Positions 1 through 9,594 of a DNA stretch of 64,000 bases are shown in pieces. This DNA is from Aquabacterium sp. (GTDB lineage: Bacteria; Pseudomonadota; Gammaproteobacteria; Burkholderiales; Burkholderiaceae_C), in the NCBI GenBank assembly GCA_030654395.1, contig JAURXM010000132.1:372001-436000 (forward strand), read 5' to 3'. Both the position numbers and the translations under genes were made by a program. Every line of letters starts with the position of its first letter. Positions within the stretch are counted from its first letter, which is position 1. The notes under the pieces were generated by a model. That model was not told where the DNA came from and did no database searches. It saw nothing but the letters and a program-made list of their open reading frames with translations.

Positions 1-681
1 GGCTCCGAAGGGGCTGTGGCTAAGTTTGTAGAGCAGTCTCTGGGTGCCTTGGTACTCAAGCGAGGAGACGGTGTGAGTGTGCGTACGTGGGCTGACATGG
101 GGGTGCGCCTTAAGCCTGACTTTGTGGCGGGTTTAGGGGCTTGGATTGCGCCGCTCAGTGGGCAAGGGACTGCGACCGGCGTGTCATCTGGTGGTCCTGC
201 CGCGCCAGCAGAAGCCCAAACTGTTTTCCAACTTTTGCCGTTGGCCGCACCTGGCTTGACCGAGTACACCATTGACATTGATGGCCAAGTGCTGCGTTAC
301 CGCAATGGGGCTGCGACTTGGGGTAACTATGTTTGGCCAGGATCGGGTACACCTGGCGTCCACATCACAGGTGTGGGTTTTGATGGCAAAAAACTGGAAT
401 TTTTTAACGAACCCGGTCATTTCGGTTTGGAGAAAATGATCAATTCGGCACAGCGTAAAAAAGTGGATGGCCAAGTGTTTGAGTTGCGCTGGCCGCAAGG
501 CTCGGTGTCGGTGGCTGTTCATCTGCGCATCATCTCGAATTCGGCCACGCCTGCACCCGTTGCGGCTAACACGACACCCGTTGCTGGTTCAGCTGGCGCG
601 GTTTCTCGGCCAGGCACATTGCCTTCGATCATCACCGGGCCCGATGACAGAGCCCCTAGTAAGGACGGTTCAGCCTCATGA
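1..681 (+). CDS. tssM: Type VI secretion protein TssM/IcmF, C-terminal fragment (truncated by window start)
   Basis: Frame open from base 1; C-terminal TssM-like sequence (VFELRWPQGSVSVAVHLRIIS); immediately followed by overlapping tagF-like gene. Confidence 0.8.
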   Translation, partial: GSEGAVAKFVEQSLGALVLKRGDGVSVRTWADMGVRLKPDFVAGLGAWIAPLSGQGTATGVSSGGPAAPAEAQTVFQLLPLAAPGLTEYTIDIDGQVLRYRNGAATWGNYVWPGSGTPGVHITGVGFDGKKLEFFNEPGHFGLEKMINSAQRKKVDGQVFELRWPQGSVSVAVHLRIISNSATPAPVAANTTPVAGSAGAVSRPGTLPSIITGPDDRAPSKDGSAS

Positions 682-1664
682 GCACCACAGTGACAGCAGA
701 GACTGAATTCCTGTACTTTGGCAAGGTGCCCTCTCGTGGTGATTTTGTGCGCAGTACTCGCCATGTGTCGTTGATCAACAGCATTGATACATGGCAGTCT
801 CAGGCGATGGAGCGCTTGTCAACAGACCCTCGTTGGAAGTTGATTTATGACGCCGCACCGCCTGTGCACTTCGCCATCGTGGGAACCGGCAACCATGTCG
901 GTTTGGTTGGTCATTGGCTGGCCAGTCAGGATGCCTCTGGTCGACGATTCCCATTTATCACGGCTGGTGTTTTCGATTTGGCCGAGCCCCGGGAGTTTGG
1001 GCCATTGGCTCCGGTTGCTTTGGCCAGGACGTGGGCGCGGCTTGAGCAAGTTGCACGTGTCGCGCATGCAGCAACGGAGCTTGAGCATGCTCAGGCCAGC
1101 TTGAATGCATCGCTGGATGTGGAAGTGATGCCAGCCAGTGCCCAAGCTGCCTTTGACGACTTTTTGGAGACCCATACTGTCGCCAGCTTGGAGCAGATGC
1201 TGGCAGCAGCAGGTACACGGATGTCGGTGCGACAAGCGACCTTGGCGTTGGGCATGCTGCTGCAGCCCGCGATGGCGCAAGGTGCAGCCAAGTTGAGTAA
1301 GGTGTTGTGCCTGCCTTTGGTGCAGGACGCAGCCCTGCGTGGCCCTGTTGCTTCATATTGGTTGTCATTGATTCTGGTTTTCTTTCAACGCCATCAAGTT
1401 GAGTTGGGCTTGTTCATGGCGGTTCGTGATGGTCGGCCCCAGATGTTGATTGGTTTTCATGGAGCCTCTGCCGCCACACTTCATGCTGTGATCGACCCTG
1501 CGGCGTTGACTGCTCAAGGCGTGTCTTTGCTCGATTCGGAGTGGGTTGAGGACGAGGTGGCATCTGACTATGGATTGCGTAAGCTGTCTAACTATTTGCT
1601 GGACCCTAGTTTGTCTTTGGCGCAGGTTTTGCGCACATACCGGGAGGTGTTTCTTGGTGCTTGA
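678..1664 (+). CDS. tagF: Type VI secretion-associated protein TagF (ImpM family)
   Basis: N-terminus FLYFGKVPSRGDFVR...TWQSQAMERL typical of TagF; ATGA overlap with tssM. Confidence 0.85.
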   Translation: MSTTVTAETEFLYFGKVPSRGDFVRSTRHVSLINSIDTWQSQAMERLSTDPRWKLIYDAAPPVHFAIVGTGNHVGLVGHWLASQDASGRRFPFITAGVFDLAEPREFGPLAPVALARTWARLEQVARVAHAATELEHAQASLNASLDVEVMPASAQAAFDDFLETHTVASLEQMLAAAGTRMSVRQATLALGMLLQPAMAQGAAKLSKVLCLPLVQDAALRGPVASYWLSLILVFFQRHQVELGLFMAVRDGRPQMLIGFHGASAATLHAVIDPAALTAQGVSLLDSEWVEDEVASDYGLRKLSNYLLDPSLSLAQVLRTYREVFLGA

Positions 1665-2484
1665 TGTGAACAACCGTTTGTCCAAGTGCTTGCCAGCAGC
1701 TTTGGCATGGGCACTGGTGTGGGGCGTCACATCGGGTGCGCCTGTGTCAGCACAAGTTGGCGCAGTCAGTGCACCTGCTCAGGTGCTGGCGCCAAACCAA
1801 GTGGTCGTGGCAGGCACGGTGCCTGATGAGCTGACGCGTGCCACTGTGATCTCGCGCTTGCGTGAGTTGTATGGCGCCGATCGTGTCGTTGACCAATTGA
1901 CCTTGGGGTCGGTGGTGGCGCCGCCGCAATGGACACAGTATGTGCAAAAGCTACTGTCGCCGTCGATCAAGCAAGTCAGTCATGGCCAGTTGAGCGTGCA
2001 GGGCAATACGATCGACATCAAAGGTGAGGTAGGTAACGAAGCTGTGCGTCAGCAAATAGCCAGTGACATGGCGCAAGCGCTCAACCCGACATACACCGTG
2101 CGAAATGGCTTGCGTGTGGCTGTTCAAGAGCAGCAGATGGTCGACCAGACACTGGCAAACCGCATTGTCGAATTTGAGCCTGGCAGTGCCGTGTTGAGGC
2201 CCGCAACGGCCCCCCTTCTGGATGAGATGGCCTTGGCCATGGCTAAGCTCAAAGGCCGCAAGTTTGAGTTGATCGGGCACACGGATGCATCGGGCTCACG
2301 TCTGGCCAATGTCAGCTTGTCTCTGGCGCGCGCTCAGGCCGTGAAGGATTACTTGGTCGCCAAAGGCATGCCTGCAGGCAGTTTGACCACATCCGGCGTG
2401 GGGCCAGATCAACCTGTGGCTCAGAACTCCACCGAAGAAGGGCGGGCACGCAACCGCCGCATTGAATTCAGGGTGGGGTCCTGA
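1657..2484 (+). CDS. OmpA-family (peptidoglycan-binding) protein, BON-like N-terminal part, likely T6SS-linked
   Basis: C-terminal OmpA signature (FELIGHTDASGSRLANVSLSLARAQAVKDYL...GRARNRRIEFRV); signal-peptide-like N-terminus from GTG 1657 with GGGAGG upstream; overlaps tagF end. Confidence 0.8.
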   Translation: MLDVNNRLSKCLPAALAWALVWGVTSGAPVSAQVGAVSAPAQVLAPNQVVVAGTVPDELTRATVISRLRELYGADRVVDQLTLGSVVAPPQWTQYVQKLLSPSIKQVSHGQLSVQGNTIDIKGEVGNEAVRQQIASDMAQALNPTYTVRNGLRVAVQEQQMVDQTLANRIVEFEPGSAVLRPATAPLLDEMALAMAKLKGRKFELIGHTDASGSRLANVSLSLARAQAVKDYLVAKGMPAGSLTTSGVGPDQPVAQNSTEEGRARNRRIEFRVGS

Positions 2485-3556
2485 TGGCATTGTCATCATC
2501 CATATCAAGTAGTTCTTGCAAATGGGCCATGGCGCCTTGGTCTTTGACGACCTTGCGTAGCCATTCATGCAAGGGCATGTCACCCCATTTGGCCGCTTTT
2601 TCTGCCAAGTAGGCCACGGGGCTGTGAGGCTCTGTGCGCCTGAAATACCCGGCTACTTCTCTGAGCTGTTGCAAGGCCTGCACTCTGTTGCGTATGGGGC
2701 CTGTGGCTTGTGTGTTTGTATCGTGATCTGTCGACGCGCTGTCTGACAGGGCATCGGGTGAGTGGTGGGCTGCATCATTCACTTTGGATTGCGCGTGTAG
2801 TGCACCGACCTCGCGGGCCAGACGCTCGATCTCGAAAACGGCCTTGGATAAGGCCTCTTTGGCTTGGACAAAGCCGGGCCCATTGGCGCCTAGGTGGCCA
2901 TCGATGATGTGTTGCCATGTCACCAAGTACTGAAGTGACTGCCTTGCAGCTTCTAAGGTCGCCAACAGCTTGTCAGCCGGGGTCGCACGAAGCGCCCGGT
3001 TGAACTGGTCGAGCGTGATTTTGTCAGTTGCTTGTCGCGCCAATTCGTCGGAGGACCTTTCGGTTAGTGTTTGCAAGTGGCGTGCGCCAGCCAAGTCGCG
3101 CAAGTTAAATGGGGCACCTTCTCGGCCTTGTGTGACGGGCAAAGTGCTGGCCAAAGAGACCACCCGCTGAAGCACCCAGCCGATGTTGCCAATGCGCTCT
3201 TCTTGGTCATCGCCGTCGGCCTGGGGGTGCAGCGTCAGCCAGTAACGGCTACACAGTTCGGCACACAAGTGCAGACCTTGGCCCAAGCCCGTATAGCCAT
3301 TTGTCATGGACCACGCCTCGGTCAACCACATGGCCAGGCGCAAGTCCTTTGTCCTTGTGGACAGCAAGCTGGTGCAGGTTTGGGTCACGCCAGACCAGTC
3401 GGCTACTTTGAGTGCTGTCACCCACTCGCCTTGGTCCAGCGTGGGGTCATCTTCGCGACGCATCTCGGCGATTTGGTCGAAATCTCTGGAGAACGACATG
3501 TCATCGCCACAGGGCGAGAACGTCGAAATAGGCGCAAGTAAAGCTTCTGATTCCAT
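2468..3556 (-). CDS. tssA: Type VI secretion protein TssA (ImpA family)
   Basis: N-terminus SPCGDDMSFSRDFDQIAEMRREDDPTLDQGEW and C-terminal FRRTEPHSPVAYLAEKAAKWGDMPLHEWL typical of TssA; ATG at 3556 inside the larger ORF. Confidence 0.88.
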   Translation of the reverse strand: MESEALLAPISTFSPCGDDMSFSRDFDQIAEMRREDDPTLDQGEWVTALKVADWSGVTQTCTSLLSTRTKDLRLAMWLTEAWSMTNGYTGLGQGLHLCAELCSRYWLTLHPQADGDDQEERIGNIGWVLQRVVSLASTLPVTQGREGAPFNLRDLAGARHLQTLTERSSDELARQATDKITLDQFNRALRATPADKLLATLEAARQSLQYLVTWQHIIDGHLGANGPGFVQAKEALSKAVFEIERLAREVGALHAQSKVNDAAHHSPDALSDSASTDHDTNTQATGPIRNRVQALQQLREVAGYFRRTEPHSPVAYLAEKAAKWGDMPLHEWLRKVVKDQGAMAHLQELLDMDDDNAIRTPP

Positions 3557-3732
3557 ATCATCCCAGTTGTATTTTTGCCGCTGGACAATGTCCACGGATT
3601 GGGCGGAATCATCCCACGAAGCGGGTCTGCTCACGCTGTACTCGCGCCCACCCATGGGAGGGAGTTGGTTACTTGATGTATATGAAGATGAGGCTGAGTG
3701 TCTCCGGGGTTGACTTGGTAAACTGCGCCGAC

Positions 3733-4479
3733 ATGACCAACATCGATGCAATAAATCACCATGCAACGCCCCGTAGATCGGCCAATCTACGTGGGTATCG
3801 GCTTGGCTTGTTGTTGGTTTTTGTGCTTGTTTTGCATGGTTTGTTGGGGGTTGCTGTTTGGCACTGGCGTGACACACCGAAGGTGAAGCCCGCACCGTTG
3901 GCTATGACGCTGACTTTGGTAAGCGAGTTGCAGGCAGCGAGGCCACAGGCAGAGCCAATGAAATCAGTGAAGGCTGGCACGCAGTCGGTTAAGCGTCAGG
4001 TGGCGTTGATGCCGCCCCCTATTCAGCCGCCCCCAACACACTCGCCAAAACCATCGAATCTGCCCGTGGCTGCACTGGTGGTGCCAGCGTCACTCGACAG
4101 TGCGCCTGCAGCACCTGCAGCATCGGCCGTATCCAAGTCGCCAGCATCTGTTGACAGTAAGCCGGTTTCTGGCGCTGTGGCCACTCAACCCAAGGTGCTG
4201 TCCTCGTCGCAAGTGCGTTACGTGGTTCAGCCTGTTTTGAGCTATCCACAGGTGTCCCGTGATTTGGGTGAGTCTGGTGTAGTGCGCTTGCGTGTTTTGG
4301 TTGACGAGCAAGGGCGCCCTAAGGATATTGACGTGAGCAAATCATCTGGGTACCCACGCTTGGATCAGCATGCCATCTTGGCCATGAAGGGCGCACGCTT
4401 TCAACCTCATCTAGAGGACGGCGTCCCACGCATGGGTTGGGCGCAAACAGAGTTGAAATTTAGCCTCGAAGATCAATAA
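3733..4479 (+). CDS. TonB family protein (energy transducer C-terminal domain)
   Basis: N-terminal TM, Pro-rich spacer, C-terminal YPQVSRDLGESGVVRLRVLVDEQGRPKDIDVSKSSGYPRLDQHAI. Confidence 0.85.
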   Translation: MTNIDAINHHATPRRSANLRGYRLGLLLVFVLVLHGLLGVAVWHWRDTPKVKPAPLAMTLTLVSELQAARPQAEPMKSVKAGTQSVKRQVALMPPPIQPPPTHSPKPSNLPVAALVVPASLDSAPAAPAASAVSKSPASVDSKPVSGAVATQPKVLSSSQVRYVVQPVLSYPQVSRDLGESGVVRLRVLVDEQGRPKDIDVSKSSGYPRLDQHAILAMKGARFQPHLEDGVPRMGWAQTELKFSLEDQ

Positions 4480-4492
4480 GCCGCAGGTCATC

Positions 4493-5731
4493 ATGGAATC
4501 AAACAGAAGTACAAGCTCACAGGTGACCCCGCCCCAAGCGCTCGCGGGGCTGAAAGTGATCGAGTTGGGGCAACTCATCGCAGGCCCGTTTGCGGGTAAA
4601 ACGCTGGCAGATTTTGGGGCCGATGTCATCAAGATCGAACCACCTGAGGTCGATGGCTTTGCTGGTGGCGATCCGCTGCGTCAATGGCGGATGTTGCACA
4701 ACGGTACCAGTGTCTGGTGGCAGGTTCAAAGTCGAAACAAGAAAAGTGTGGTGCTTGATTTGCGTACGCCAGAGGGGCGCGAGACGGCATGCCGCTTGAT
4801 TGATGAGGCAGATGTTGTCATTGAGAATTTCAAGCCCGGCACCATGGAAAAGTGGGGCATGGCGTATGACGTGCTCAGCGCCACCAACCCTGGTTTGATC
4901 ATGCTGCGCATCAGTGGTTATGGGCAGACGGGGCCTTACCGTGAGCGTCCAGGTTTCGCGGTTGTCGCTGAGGCCATGGGCGGGATGCGCTATTTGAATG
5001 CCGAGCCCGGCCGTGTTCCTGTGCGTGCAGGTGTCAGCCTTGGGGATACTTTGGCCGGTTTGCATGGTGCTATTGGCATTTTGCTGGCCTTGCAAGCGCG
5101 GCATGCCAGTGTGAGTATCGAGGCACCAAAGGGGCGAGGTCAGGTTGTTGATGTGGCGTTGTATGAAGCGGTGTTTAACTGCATGGAAAGCCTGCTGCCC
5201 GAGTTCAGCGCCTTTGGTGCGGTGAGGCAACCAGCCGGGTCTGCTTTGCCGGGTATCGCGCCGAGCAACGCCTATGTTTGTTCGGATGGTTTGGTGGTGA
5301 TTGGCGGTAATGGTGACTCGATTTTCAAACGACTGATGATCGCCATTGCACGAGATGACTTGGCCACGGACGCCGAGTTGGCGAGCAACCCGGGCCGTGT
5401 CAAGCGTGTAGCGGAGATCGACGCGGCCATTGGTGCGTGGACAGCTGTACGCGCTGTTGATCAAGTGCTTGATGTGCTTCATGCCGCCAGCGTGCCGGTC
5501 GGCCGGATCTACAGTGCACAGGACATCTCCCATGACCCGCACTACAAAGCACGTGACATGATTTTGCAGGTGACCACGCACGATGGCCTGACCGTAGACG
5601 TGCCTGGCATCATCCCGAAGTTGTCCGCGACACCCGGGGCGATCACACGGCGTGGGCCGCTGCTAGGTGAAGATACCGATGCGGTATTGGATGCACTGAA
5701 ACAAAGCCAAAGAGGGCGATACCTTGACTGA
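4493..5731 (+). CDS. CaiB/BaiF CoA-transferase family (class III) protein
   Basis: ALAGLKVIELGQLIAGPFAGKTLADFGADVIKIEPPEVDG...RSRNKKSVVLDLRTPEGRE is characteristic. Confidence 0.92.
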   Translation: MESNRSTSSQVTPPQALAGLKVIELGQLIAGPFAGKTLADFGADVIKIEPPEVDGFAGGDPLRQWRMLHNGTSVWWQVQSRNKKSVVLDLRTPEGRETACRLIDEADVVIENFKPGTMEKWGMAYDVLSATNPGLIMLRISGYGQTGPYRERPGFAVVAEAMGGMRYLNAEPGRVPVRAGVSLGDTLAGLHGAIGILLALQARHASVSIEAPKGRGQVVDVALYEAVFNCMESLLPEFSAFGAVRQPAGSALPGIAPSNAYVCSDGLVVIGGNGDSIFKRLMIAIARDDLATDAELASNPGRVKRVAEIDAAIGAWTAVRAVDQVLDVLHAASVPVGRIYSAQDISHDPHYKARDMILQVTTHDGLTVDVPGIIPKLSATPGAITRRGPLLGEDTDAVLDALKQSQRGRYLD

Positions 5732-7466
5732 ATCTCCGGCCCCTACGGGTCAGTTCGCCTTGTTGTCTCAGCGGCGGTTTCTGCCGTTTTTTCTGACCCA
5801 GTTTTTGGGCGCTGCCAACGATAACTTGTTTAAGTTTGCCTTGACGGTGCTGGTGACATATCAGATTCAACTCAACTGGCTGCCGCCCAAAATGGCTGGG
5901 CTGGTGATTGGCGCCTTGTTTATTTTGCCCTTTGTCTTGCTATCAGCTTCGGCAGGGCAATGGGCTGATAAGTACGACAAGGCGCTGATCATGCGGCAGG
6001 TTAAGTTGCTGGAGATCAGCGTGATGGTGCTAGCCGGGGTGGGCTTTTGGCTCCAGAACGTGCCCTTGCTCTTGCTGTGTGTGTCTTTGATGGGTTTTCA
6101 CTCCACCCTCTTTGGCCCCGTTAAGTACGCCTACCTGCCTCAGCATCTGAGTGAGCGTGAGTTGACTGGCGGCAATGGCATGGTTGAGATGGGGACCTTC
6201 GTCGCCATTTTGTTGGGGCAGGTGGCCGGTGGTTTGATGATCAGCATGCCCCGCAGTGGGGCTACTTGGGTTGCGATCACTTGCTTTGTTGTTGCCGTGT
6301 TGGGTTGGTTGGTGGCCTTGCGCATACCCGCCTCGCCATCGGCTGACCCTGGCCTGAAATTGAACTGGAATCCAGCTTCCGAGACTTGGCGCAATCTCAA
6401 GCTGGCGGCTCAGCAGCCCAGTGTGTTTTTGTCATTGTTGGCTATTTCATGGATGTGGTTTTTTGGGGCCGTATTTTTGTCCCAGTTCCCCTCATTTGCG
6501 CGTGACGTATTGGGTGGGGATGAGCAAGTTGCATCGCTGTTGTTGGTGGTGTTTTCTGTGGGGGTCGCCATTGGCGCGCTTCTGTGCGAGACGTTCTCTG
6601 ATCGGCAAGTTGAAATTGGCCTGGTGCCCATTGGCGCGGTGGGCATGTCGGTATTTGCGTTTGATTTGTATCTGTCCGTGAATGGCCTTGTGCACCAAGG
6701 AGATACCTTGTTGTCGGTTGGTGCATTTGTTTCGCACCGTGACAACTGGCGCGTCATGGGTGATCTGGCTTTGCTGGCCTTTAGTGTGGGTTTGTACAGC
6801 GTGCCCATGTACGCTTTGATTCAGTTGAGATCAAAAGCAAGTCACCGCGCGCGGATCATCGCAGCCAACAACATCCTCAACGCGCTGTTCATGATCGTGA
6901 GCAGTTTGATGGCTGGCGCCTTGCTGGCCGCTGGCTTCTCGATCCCTGATGTGTTTGGCATCACGGCGCTGCTCAATGTGGTGGTCGCAGGCCTTGTGTT
7001 TTGCTTGATGCCTGAATACATGGTGCGTTTGGTGATGTTGGTGGTGGCGCGCATCATCTGTCGGCTCAAGGTGCGTGGTGCTGAGCATTTGCCAACCGAA
7101 GGTGCTGCGGTGATCTTTTGCAATCAGCTGAGTTGGGTTGATGTGGTGATTTTGGGTGCCAGCAGCCCTAGGCAGATCATCTTTGGTATGGATCAGAGAA
7201 CCTTCAACACACCTGGCATGGCTTGGTTCTTTAAGGCCATCCATGCCATACCCGTGGTATCTCACACGGATGATCCACAAGCCCACGAACGTGCAATAGA
7301 TCGGGCTCGGCGGGTGCTGGTCGATGGTGGTCTGTTGTGTCTGTTTTCGGAGGTGGACACCATGAAGATCCTGTTGACACATCCGGTCACTGCTATCAGG
7401 TCTAGACGCGCTCGTGTCGGCTTGCTAGTGTGGGAGCCAATGGCTGCTGATGAGTTGCCACGTTGA
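5724..7466 (+). CDS. LplT-like MFS transporter fused to a degenerate/truncated PlsC-type acyltransferase domain
   Basis: MFS part FLGAANDNLFKFALTVLVTYQ; C-terminal acyltransferase-like segment CNQLSWVDVVILGASSPRQIIFGMDQRTFN. TTG start overlaps previous stop. Confidence 0.82.
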   Translation: MTESPAPTGQFALLSQRRFLPFFLTQFLGAANDNLFKFALTVLVTYQIQLNWLPPKMAGLVIGALFILPFVLLSASAGQWADKYDKALIMRQVKLLEISVMVLAGVGFWLQNVPLLLLCVSLMGFHSTLFGPVKYAYLPQHLSERELTGGNGMVEMGTFVAILLGQVAGGLMISMPRSGATWVAITCFVVAVLGWLVALRIPASPSADPGLKLNWNPASETWRNLKLAAQQPSVFLSLLAISWMWFFGAVFLSQFPSFARDVLGGDEQVASLLLVVFSVGVAIGALLCETFSDRQVEIGLVPIGAVGMSVFAFDLYLSVNGLVHQGDTLLSVGAFVSHRDNWRVMGDLALLAFSVGLYSVPMYALIQLRSKASHRARIIAANNILNALFMIVSSLMAGALLAAGFSIPDVFGITALLNVVVAGLVFCLMPEYMVRLVMLVVARIICRLKVRGAEHLPTEGAAVIFCNQLSWVDVVILGASSPRQIIFGMDQRTFNTPGMAWFFKAIHAIPVVSHTDDPQAHERAIDRARRVLVDGGLLCLFSEVDTMKILLTHPVTAIRSRRARVGLLVWEPMAADELPR

Positions 7467-8848
7467 TGAGACCGACGCCATTGCCGAACAATCAAGCGGC
7501 CCATCCTCATCAGTTCGCCTTATTTGGGCAACGGCGCTTTGCCCCGTTTTTTGGCACAGTGTTCTTGGGTGCGGTCAACGACAATTTGCTGAAGTTTGCG
7601 ATTGCCTTGCTGTTGACCTATCAAGTGAGCGTGCCGTGGTTGCCGCCGCAAGTCGTCGGCCCTGCGTTGGGTGCGATTTTCATCTTGCCTTCGGTGCTGT
7701 TGTCAGCCACGGCTGGACAGTGGGCCGATAAGCTTGATTTGACGCGACTCATGCGCATGGCCAAGTCGGCCGAGATTGTGATGATGCTGTTGGCTTCGTG
7801 GGCACTGTGGCAGCACAAGGTAGGGCTGTTGTTGCTGTGCGTTTTCTTGTCAGGCGTCCATGTCACCGTGTTCTCTACATCCAAATATGCTTACTTGCCC
7901 AGACACTTGTCTGCCGGTGAGTTGACAGGTGGCAACGGCTTGCTGGAGATGGGGACATTCACGGCGATTTTGCTTGGCACTTTGTTAGGTGGCGTGCTCA
8001 TGGCCCCTCACGTGGGTGGGGTGGGTTTGTTGACAGCGGTGCTGCTCGGCGTCGCGGTTTGCGGCCGAGTGTGCGCACAATATATGCCGGTGACGCCATC
8101 GATGTCGCCTGCGCTGCGGATCAACTGGAACCCTTTGGCTGAGACGTGGCGCAACCTAGACCGCATCCACCATCAGCCGGTGCTGTTGATGTGTTTGTTG
8201 GGCATCTCGTGGATGTGGTTCTTCGGGGCGGTCTTTCTAAGCTTGTTCCCGCTTTTGGCTAAAACGGTATTGCATGCGCAGGAGGACATCGCCTCTATGC
8301 TCCTGGTGATCTCATCGGTCGGCGTGGCTGGCGGCGCCTTGTTGTGCGAGTACGTGTCGCGTGGCCGACGCAGCGAAGCGCCAAGTTTGGGACTGGTACT
8401 TTTAGGTGGCTTGGGTATGGGTGTTTTTGGATTGGACTTGTCATGGGTCATCAACCACATCGCCCATGATCCGGGTATGGCATCCATCAGCGCCTACACA
8501 ATGCATGACTTCGCTGTGCGGCCTTTGCACTGGCGCGGTGTGGTGGATCAGGTGCTCATGTCGATGTCCATCGGGCTCTTTAGCGTGCCGCTGTATGCGC
8601 AGATGCAATACCTCGCGGAACCGGCACGCCGTGCCCGCGTGATAGCGGCCAACAACATTCTGAATGCGGTTTTCATCTTGTTGTGTGCCCTCATGACTTG
8701 GGCATTGTCTGCGGCGGGCTGGGGTGTCGGTGCCATTTTTGCGACTTGTGCGAGCCTGCATCTGGTTGTGCTGTTAGTGACGCTGTGGTGGCAACCCGTG
8801 TTGTGGCATCAAAGCATGGCCTTGGTGAGGCGCTGGTGCGGCACATGA
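7466..8848 (+). CDS. LplT-like MFS transporter (tandem paralogue, no acyltransferase domain)
   Basis: Extensive co-linear similarity to the preceding ORF (FALFGQRRFAPFFGTVFLGAVNDNLLKFAIALLLTYQ); 1-nt overlap with it. Confidence 0.85.
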   Translation: MRPTPLPNNQAAHPHQFALFGQRRFAPFFGTVFLGAVNDNLLKFAIALLLTYQVSVPWLPPQVVGPALGAIFILPSVLLSATAGQWADKLDLTRLMRMAKSAEIVMMLLASWALWQHKVGLLLLCVFLSGVHVTVFSTSKYAYLPRHLSAGELTGGNGLLEMGTFTAILLGTLLGGVLMAPHVGGVGLLTAVLLGVAVCGRVCAQYMPVTPSMSPALRINWNPLAETWRNLDRIHHQPVLLMCLLGISWMWFFGAVFLSLFPLLAKTVLHAQEDIASMLLVISSVGVAGGALLCEYVSRGRRSEAPSLGLVLLGGLGMGVFGLDLSWVINHIAHDPGMASISAYTMHDFAVRPLHWRGVVDQVLMSMSIGLFSVPLYAQMQYLAEPARRARVIAANNILNAVFILLCALMTWALSAAGWGVGAIFATCASLHLVVLLVTLWWQPVLWHQSMALVRRWCGT

Positions 8849-8916
8849 TAGGCTTCCGGTCTGACTCAAACACCCCCAGTTGGGGCCATCGTTGACTGAG
8901 CTGATTGAATTGAGAT

Positions 8917-9594
8917 ATGGACAGTTTGCTTTCACGCGCCGCTTGGGCCCGTGTCATTCCTTTTTTGTTGTTCATGATTTTGTTGGCTGCGCGGGGGTAT
9001 GTGTCCCCGGACAGCGCCGTGCTCGACCCTCGGTGGGTCTATGGCCTTTCGGTGTTGATGGTCGGAGCCAGCTTGGCTTTTTTCTGGCGTCAATACAGCG
9101 AAGTCGGAGTGGGTACGGGCTTGCGCCTCGGGCACTTGGTGCTGGCTTTGGTCGTGGGCGTACTTGTATTCCAACTGTGGATACGGTTGACTGAGCCTTG
9201 GATGATGCTGGGTAGCCCGACTGCCAGCTTCAGGCCTGTTGATGCTGATGGTCAATTGCAGTGGGGCTTGGTGATCATCCGATGGATTGGGGCCGCCTTG
9301 CTGGTCCCTGTCATGGAGGAGTTGTTCTGGCGCTCTTTCTTGATGCGTTGGATTGACAACCCTGACTTTGAAAAAGTCAATCCAGCCGAGGTATCTCCTA
9401 AGGCTATTGTGCTCTCGACCTTGGTATTCATGCTGGCGCATACGCAGTGGTTGGGTGCCATCGTGGCGGGTCTGGCGTATGCCCTTTTATACCGGTACAC
9501 GCGGTCGTTGTGGGCCGCCATTGCCGCCCATGCGGTGACCAATGGTGTGCTGGGCATCTGGGTCGTGGTGTTCGCTAACTGGCAGTTTTGGTAA
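8917..9594 (+). CDS. CPBP family intramembrane (CAAX-type) metalloprotease, possibly the exosortase-associated subtype
   Basis: EExxxR (EELFWR), FxxxH (FMLAH) and HxxxN (HAVTN) motifs in a multi-TM protein. Confidence 0.82.
   Translation: MDSLLSRAAWARVIPFLLFMILLAARGYVSPDSAVLDPRWVYGLSVLMVGASLAFFWRQYSEVGVGTGLRLGHLVLALVVGVLVFQLWIRLTEPWMMLGSPTASFRPVDADGQLQWGLVIIRWIGAALLVPVMEELFWRSFLMRWIDNPDFEKVNPAEVSPKAIVLSTLVFMLAHTQWLGAIVAGLAYALLYRYTRSLWAAIAAHAVTNGVLGIWVVVFANWQFW

Noticed and set aside
4517-5581. 354-aa minus-strand ORF
   Set aside because: Fully antisense to the well-supported CoA-transferase; composition is a codon-bias shadow (His/Gln/Arg-rich) with no family signature.
7720-7735. GGCCGATAAG, resembling a sigma-28 -10 element
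   Set aside because: Lies inside the MFS coding sequence (GQWADK) and is explained by the protein code.
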